52,151 bases of DNA from CAWJEL01 sp964647255 (GTDB taxonomy: Bacteria > Chloroflexota > Anaerolineae > CG2-30-64-16): the NCBI GenBank assembly GCA_964647255.1, contig CAZYGI010000023.1:1-52151 (forward strand), read 5' to 3'. Position 1 is the stretch's first letter, and every line of letters starts with the position of its first letter. A program made the position numbers and the translations under genes. Below, piece after piece: positions 47,409 to 52,151 of this stretch. Under the pieces are notes generated by a model. It did not search any database. It was not told where the DNA came from and saw only the letters and a list, made by a program, of their open reading frames with translations.

Positions 47409-49487
47409 TCAGCGCAAGATCAACGGTAGATAGGTCTTTGATGACAGATCTGGCACAGGCGTGGCGGTGCTGGTTGGCCTCGGTAGGCGCGTCGCTGTGG
47501 CGGTCGGGGTCGGCGTGTCCATTGGCAACGCGTTTTGATCAATCATTGCGACACCCTTGTCATTTGTTCCTGCATAGACGTTGGCCGGCGTCGCCGGGTC
47601 AATTACCAGGGCATAAACCACGCTAGTGGCCAGGCCAGCGTCCACGGCGCGCCAATTTCCGCCGCTGTTCTCGCTCCTGAACACGCCGCCGGATGTTCCC
47701 GCGTAGAGGGTGGCCGGCGTCACCGGGTTAATCGCCAGGGCGTTGATGGCGGTGTTGGTCAGGCCGCTATTGATCGGGTCCCAGTTCCCACCGCTGTCCG
47801 TGCTCTTGAACGCGCCAGCAGACGTCCCGGCATAGAGTATGGCTGGTGACACCGGATCAAACGTCAAGGCAAGAACCCTGGCATCGGTCAGACCGGCTGC
47901 GTGCCAGTTCCCACCGCCGTCTGTGCTCTTGAACACGCCGCTGCCATTTGTCCCGGCATAGAGGGTGGATGGTGAGGCCGGATCAATTGCCAGGGCGTTG
48001 ACCTGGCGATAATAGCCGAAACCACTGGGGAAGTCGGGGTCGAGAGGCAGGCCCGTGTTGATCGAGATCCAATAACCGTAATACAGCTTGACTACGCCAG
48101 CGCTCGCTGTCCCTGCATAGACGGTAGCCGGCGTCACCGGATTAATCGCCAGGGCGCTAATACCTTCGTTGGTCGGGCCGGTGCCGCTCCAGTTCCCGCC
48201 GCCGTTCGTGCTCCTAAACACACCGTCACCATAGGTTCCTGCATAGAGGGTGGCGGGCTTCACTGGATCAATCGCCAGGGCGTTAATACCTGCTAACCAA
48301 TAGAAAGTGGGCAGACCGGAATCAACAGCGTTCCAGGTTGCGCCACCGTCCGTGCTTTTGAACACGCTGCCATTTGTCCCAGCGTAGAGAGTGGCCGGCA
48401 TCACCGGATCAATCGCTAACGCGTGAACAATCGTGGCGGTCAGACCGGAGTTGATGCCATCCCATTTCCCGCCGCTGTTTGCGCTCTTGAACACACCGTA
48501 GCGATCTGTCCCCGTATAGAGGGTGGCCGGGGTCGCCGGATCAATTGCCAGGGCATTAATTTGGCCATAAGCGCTGGGGAAGCCGGGGTCGGGGGGCAGA
48601 CCTGTGCTGACCGGGGTCCAGGCGGTGCCGCCATTGGTGCTTTTGAACACGCCATGCAACGTCCCCGCGTAAAGGGTGGCGTGTGCCGTCGGATCAATCG
48701 CCAGGGCGTAGACACCACTGATCTGGCCGGTAGCGCTCCAGTACGCGCCGCTGTTCGTGCTCTTGAACACGCCGCCTGGTGTCCCCGTATACAGGATGGC
48801 CGGCGTCACCGGGTCAATCGCCAGGGCCCAAACATAGGGATTCGTGGTTCCGAGGGCAACCGCGTTCCAGGCTGTGCCGCTGTTCGTGCTCCTGAACACG
48901 CCGCCGCCCTGTGTTCCTGCATAAAGAGTAGAGGGCGTCACCGGATCAATCGCCAGGGCGTGAATCCAGTCAGCGGCCAGGCCGGCGTCGGTGGCGCTCC
49001 AGGCCGCGCCGCCGTTCGTGCTCTTGAATACGCGGCCACCATGTGCTCCTGTCCCCGCATAAAGGGTGGCCGGCGTTACCGGATCAATCGTCAGGGCATA
49101 AACACTGCCGTTGGTCAGGCCGGTGGCGCTCCAGTTCCCACCGCCGTTCGTGCTCTTGAATACGCCGGCCGATGTCCCCGCATAGAGGGTGGCCGGCGTC
49201 ACCGGATCAATTGCCAAGGCGCTAACCCAGGTATTGGTCAGGCCGGTGTTGACCGCGCGCCAACTCGCGCCGCCGTTCGTGCTCTTGAACACCCCGCCGC
49301 CACTGGTGCCTGCGTAGAGAGTGGAGGGCGACTTTGGATTGATCGCCAGGGCGTTGATCGTCCCGCCCTCAGGTCCGTTGCTGACCCCAAGCTCGGACGC
49401 AGAGAAAACCATGCTTGCCTGGAATGCGCTCAGCAGGACCAAGAGGCCGATGAGCAGAACGTTCCGGCGTGTGGTTGTACGCGGCAC
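47409..49487 (-). CDS. Large secreted Asp-box/YCF48-type repeat protein with YLPLILR end
   Basis: The 692-residue protein starts with a basic signal peptide (MPRTTTRRNVLLIGLLVLLS). It has about 13 units of 40-50 residues: ALAIDP.(T/S)PATLYAGT..GVFKSTNGG..W..V..GL. Each contains an Asp box (STNGGASW type), so a large propeller or stacked-propeller surface protein is expected. The C-terminus is a Thr/Pro linker (MDTPTPTATATRLPRPTSTA) ending SSKTYLPLILR. The start is set at GTG 49487 because AAAGGAG lies seven bases before it; a GTG at 49511 would place that ribosome site inside the gene. No catalytic motif is seen; host or self surface binding is speculative. Confidence 0.85.
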   Translation of the reverse strand: MPRTTTRRNVLLIGLLVLLSAFQASMVFSASELGVSNGPEGGTINALAINPKSPSTLYAGTSGGGVFKSTNGGASWRAVNTGLTNTWVSALAIDPVTPATLYAGTSAGVFKSTNGGGNWSATGLTNGSVYALTIDPVTPATLYAGTGAHGGRVFKSTNGGAAWSATDAGLAADWIHALAIDPVTPSTLYAGTQGGGVFRSTNSGTAWNAVALGTTNPYVWALAIDPVTPAILYTGTPGGVFKSTNSGAYWSATGQISGVYALAIDPTAHATLYAGTLHGVFKSTNGGTAWTPVSTGLPPDPGFPSAYGQINALAIDPATPATLYTGTDRYGVFKSANSGGKWDGINSGLTATIVHALAIDPVMPATLYAGTNGSVFKSTDGGATWNAVDSGLPTFYWLAGINALAIDPVKPATLYAGTYGDGVFRSTNGGGNWSGTGPTNEGISALAINPVTPATVYAGTASAGVVKLYYGYWISINTGLPLDPDFPSGFGYYRQVNALAIDPASPSTLYAGTNGSGVFKSTDGGGNWHAAGLTDARVLALTFDPVSPAILYAGTSAGAFKSTDSGGNWDPINSGLTNTAINALAINPVTPATLYAGTSGGVFRSENSGGNWRAVDAGLATSVVYALVIDPATPANVYAGTNDKGVAMIDQNALPMDTPTPTATATRLPRPTSTATPVPDLSSKTYLPLILR

Positions 49488-49586
49488 GGTGAAACTCCTT
49501 TGGGTGCTCACTGACGGCCCGCTCGATTCCGGTAAGCAAACGCGCCAGCAAATCCAACGCTCCGGAATCCCTGGCTTGTTGAGGCC

Positions 49587-50117
49587 TTACAGGCTCTGCC
49601 CGCAGCCCGCGCAGAACCGGTCGCCCGGTTCGACGGCCCGGCCGCACTTGGGGCAGGTATTAGCGGGTGTTGCGACGGGCCGCGCCTCGGCCAGGGAGGC
49701 GCCGCAGCTCGCGCAGAATTTGTCGGCCACGGACGCCGGCCGGCCGCAGGATGGGCACGGGATCGTGTCGGCGGACAGGGCAGCCCTGCGCGCCGCGATC
49801 TCCCGCTCCAGCGTTTGATCCAGCACGTCATCGGCTTCGGCCTCCCACTGATCCAGCGCACGCAGCGTGTTTGCTGCGTTCTGCTTCAGGCTGGCCTCGA
49901 ACGCCACGAAGTCCTCGTCGGTGATCTTGCCGACGCGGTGGTCGAAGTTGAGCTCGCGCAGCGCCTGCATGCCGGCCTCGCGTTGCGCCAGCAGCTCGTC
50001 CAGGGTCTCCTGCGCGCTGGTGGTTTCAGGGCCGGCTGCGGCCGTTCTGCGGATGACGGGATAGGCGACCGCCGCCAGGGCGGCGATGACGAGTAGGATC
50101 GCGAGAACTATGAACAT
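49587..50117 (-). CDS. Membrane-anchored double zinc-ribbon protein next to ccmF
   Basis: The 176-residue protein has an N-terminal membrane segment (MFIVLAILLVIAALAAVAYPVI), a helical, acidic middle (about 30-110, including TLDELLAQREAGMQALRELN and KITDEDFVAFEASL) and two C-terminal zinc ribbons (CPSCGRPASVADKFCASCG, about 122-140, and CPKCGRAVEPGDRFCAGCG, about 155-173). The membrane-helix plus helical arrangement, with a region like YR..L..LEFD...GKI...DY, recalls CcmI-like or zinc-ribbon proteins found beside cytochrome c maturation genes. It lies 216 bases downstream of ccmF. A role in haem or cytochrome c assembly is inferred from position only. Confidence 0.75.
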   Translation of the reverse strand: MFIVLAILLVIAALAAVAYPVIRRTAAAGPETTSAQETLDELLAQREAGMQALRELNFDHRVGKITDEDFVAFEASLKQNAANTLRALDQWEAEADDVLDQTLEREIAARRAALSADTIPCPSCGRPASVADKFCASCGASLAEARPVATPANTCPKCGRAVEPGDRFCAGCGQSL

Positions 50118-50191
50118 GCTTCAGTCCAGTATAAGAATGTGACGGTCAGGGTCAGCCCCGAGACTTGTCGGAGAAAGATCCGAGTGTCACC

Positions 50192-50313
50192 CTGAGCGGG
50201 TAAGTCCCTGGTCATGCATTCCGGCGAAATACCAGTGAAGGGTCTCGCTTTCAGAGGCGAGATTCTTCGCTGGCGTCTCGGCGTATGGAGTGCAGGGTTG
50301 TCCACCCGCTCAG
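50192..50313. repeat. 122-bp inverted-repeat element between ccmF and the zinc-ribbon gene
   Basis: Ends CTGAGCGGGT (50192-50201) and ACCCGCTCAG (50304-50313) are perfect 10-bp inverted repeats. The inside also contains GGGTCTCGC/GCGAGATTC-type arms and TTCGCTGGCG. No coding sequence is present. It looks like a small non-autonomous palindromic element. Confidence 0.55.
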
Positions 50314-50333
50314 AATGATAAGGTCTTTGCTTT

Positions 50334-52151
50334 TCAACCAGCCGGCTGCACACCGGCCGGCGCCTTCACGCGCGCCTCGGCGGCCGCCGGGCTGCGCCGC
50401 GGCCAGGCCGCGAGCAGCACGCCGAGGATCATCACCACGCCGCCGGTCCACATCCAGGACATCAGCGGATTGATGTAGACCTTGAAGGACGCGGCCGCGC
50501 CGTTGTTGTCGAAGCCGGCAAGCACGACGTAGACATCCTCGATCAAACCGGTCTGCAGGCCCACTTCGGTCATGGGCTGCTCCTGGTTCTTGTCGTAGAT
50601 GTGCTTCTTGGCGTGGATTTCGCCCGCGGGCCGGCCGTTCTTGACCATAGACAGGATGGCGGTGTACTCGACGTAGTTCGGCCCCTGCGCAGCCGCCATC
50701 TTGTCGTAGGTCAGCGTGTAGCTGCCGACCGTCACGCTCTGGCCCTGGTTCAGGTTTGCCTGGCCTTCCTGCTGATAGAAGGTGTTGCCGATGATGCCGA
50801 GCGCGATCAACAGCACGCCGATGTGGACCACGTAGCCGCCGTAGCGCCGGCCGTTGCGCCGCACCAGGTTCACCAGCGCCACCGGCAACGCCTCGCCGGT
50901 TGCCTGCCGCCGTGTGGCCACCCCGCGGACGTACTCCTGGACGATCCCGGTGAAGACGAAGGCCAGGGCCGCGACGCCGACGAAGCCGCCCATGTTGCGG
51001 TTGCCGATCACGAAGAGCACCGGGATGCTGATCAGCGCGGCCACGAGCGGGATGAGGAAGTTGCGCCGCAGCGTCTCGGTGGCCGACCGGCGCCAGGCCA
51101 GCAGCGGCGCCGCGCCCATCAGGATCAGCAGCGCCAGCATCAGCGGGCCGGCGACGCGGTTGAAGTAGGGCGCGTTCAGTGAAATCTTGTCGCCCGTCAC
51201 CCACTCCGACACGATGGGGAAGACCGTGCCGAGGAGCGTCGCAAACATCACCACCAGGAACACCACGTTTTGCGTCAGGAAGGCCGTCTCGCGCGAGAGC
51301 ACAGCGTCAAGCTGGTTCTCGCTCCGCAGCAGCGGCCAGCGCCAGGCCAGCAGCCCGACGAAGCCGAGCATGGTTAGCGCGATGAAGGCTGCAAACATCG
51401 GCCCGACAGGCGACAGCGCAAACGAGTGCACCGACTGGATGACGCCGCTCCGGGTGATAAAGGTGCCGATCAGCGTCAATTCCCACGTGAGCCAGATCAA
51501 CACCATATTCCACACCTTGAGCATCCCGCGACGCTCCTGGATCATGATGCTGTGGATGAACGCCGTTCCCGTGAGCCAGGGCAGGAAGGAGGCGTTCTCC
51601 ACGGGATCCCAGGCCCAGTAGCCGCCCCAGCCCAACTCGACGTAGGCCCACTGCGAGCCGAGCAGGATCCCCAGGCCCAGGAAGATCCAGGGCACCAGCG
51701 TCCACTTGCGGATCATCTTGATCCAGGTGTTGCCGAGCTGCCCGGTGACCAGGGCCGCGACCGCGAAGGCGAATGGGACGGTCATCCCGACGAAGCCCAG
51801 GTAGAGGAAGACCGGGTGGATGACCATCCAATAGTTTTGGAGCTGCGGATTCAACCCCTGTCCATCGGCCGGGAAGAAGGCGCGCGTGCCCGCGGGCTGA
51901 AACACTGCGGTGACGATGTCCCCGGCGCCGTTCTGCCACAGCCGGCCGAACGGGTTGGCCGCAAAGATCACCACTGACAGGAAGAACGCGACGTTCACCA
52001 GCAGCACTGCGTTGATGTACGGCTTCATGCTCGGCGCCTGGTTGCGGAAGAACCATGTCGCCACCACCGTGAAGATGCACGCGATCAGCGTCCAGAACAG
52101 CAGCGAGCCGGCCTGGCCGCCCCAGTGCGCCGAAAACTTATATAGCGACGG
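50334..52151 (-). CDS. ccmF: Cytochrome c-type biogenesis protein CcmF (5' end cut)
   Basis: The frame is open at the window edge; the sequence before the first internal start (PSLYKFSAHWGGQAGSLLF) is also family-like, so ~600 residues of a larger protein are present. It is a polytopic haem-lyase component that attaches haem to apocytochrome c. The haem-binding WWD segment WGGYWAWDPVENASFLPWL (about 51595-51640) is intact, followed by LTWELTLIGTFITRSGVIQSVH with the conserved TRSG, and GGYVVHIGVLLIALG. An outer-side domain near the C-terminus (SVTVGSYTLTYDKM) and a final membrane helix match CcmF. No other ccm gene is in the window. The downstream zinc-ribbon gene may belong to the same locus. 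Confidence 0.93.
   Translation of the reverse strand, partial: PSLYKFSAHWGGQAGSLLFWTLIACIFTVVATWFFRNQAPSMKPYINAVLLVNVAFFLSVVIFAANPFGRLWQNGAGDIVTAVFQPAGTRAFFPADGQGLNPQLQNYWMVIHPVFLYLGFVGMTVPFAFAVAALVTGQLGNTWIKMIRKWTLVPWIFLGLGILLGSQWAYVELGWGGYWAWDPVENASFLPWLTGTAFIHSIMIQERRGMLKVWNMVLIWLTWELTLIGTFITRSGVIQSVHSFALSPVGPMFAAFIALTMLGFVGLLAWRWPLLRSENQLDAVLSRETAFLTQNVVFLVVMFATLLGTVFPIVSEWVTGDKISLNAPYFNRVAGPLMLALLILMGAAPLLAWRRSATETLRRNFLIPLVAALISIPVLFVIGNRNMGGFVGVAALAFVFTGIVQEYVRGVATRRQATGEALPVALVNLVRRNGRRYGGYVVHIGVLLIALGIIGNTFYQQEGQANLNQGQSVTVGSYTLTYDKMAAAQGPNYVEYTAILSMVKNGRPAGEIHAKKHIYDKNQEQPMTEVGLQTGLIEDVYVVLAGFDNNGAAASFKVYINPLMSWMWTGGVVMILGVLLAAWPRRSPAAAEARVKAPAGVQPAG

Overview
The window is a GC-rich (roughly 65%) bacterial chromosome segment. 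Several traits point to Chloroflexota, probably an Anaerolineae/Caldilineae-like lineage: secreted Asp-box/YCF48-type repeat proteins with Thr/Pro-rich tails, a C-terminal YLPLILR motif, numerous small palindromic spacer repeats, and a fused shikimate kinase/dehydroquinate synthase. The assignment is inferred from gene content only. One 10-base run of N (46240-46249) is a scaffold gap inside glnE, and the genes at both window ends are cut.

Layout. 1-5.1 kb: a protein of LPxVE repeats plus five 'GIGxxY' helix-hairpin-helix-like modules, a membrane-anchored Ig-like protein, and an Asp-box/HEAT exported protein. 5.2-7.9 kb: beta-mannosidase (GH2), probably read from a leaderless mRNA. 7.9-9.4 kb: a polyhydroxyalkanoate module (phasin-like gene and phaR) behind a strong promoter carrying two dyad operators. 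9.4-13.2 kb: histidine phosphatase, rsgA behind a leader with a 31-codon ORF and three intrinsic terminators, and a GNAT acetyltransferase. 13.2-27.4 kb: a minus-strand aromatic amino acid cluster, in transcription order pheA (AroH-type chorismate mutase fused to prephenate dehydratase), aroF, tyrA, aroA, aroE, then an interruption (vapB/vapC pseudogene, an unknown gene, an IS1182-type element), then aroC, aroK-aroB, aroQ, azlC, azlD. It covers DAHP synthesis, every step to chorismate, and the prephenate branches to Phe and Tyr. It starts with a classical attenuator: a 33-codon leader peptide containing Tyr-Tyr-Ser-Phe-Tyr-Phe, followed by an intrinsic terminator. 27.4-30.8 kb: a triple-GAF histidine kinase with a double-receiver LuxR-type regulator. 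30.9-39.1 kb: nitrogen assimilation (amt-glnB, glnA) interleaved with hslO and a three-gene ABC exporter. 39.4-43.6 kb: a secreted glycosidase-like protein and two PEP-CTERM Asp-box paralogues created by a segmental duplication. 43.6-47.3 kb: glnE with two inserted ACT domains. 47.4-52.2 kb: a large secreted repeat protein, a zinc-ribbon membrane protein and the 3' part of ccmF.

How the parts connect. The amt and glnA promoters carry the same dyad (TCTAGTACCCG..GGGTAC) at exactly the same distance from their -10 boxes, so amt-glnB and glnA probably form one regulon. GlnA retains the adenylylation Tyr region, and the window also encodes the matching adenylyltransferase GlnE. The aromatic cluster looks like one ancestral operon split by mobile DNA; the IS lies between the second promoter and aroC. 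Palindromic spacer repeats have entered aroA, aroC and aroB in frame and are translated.
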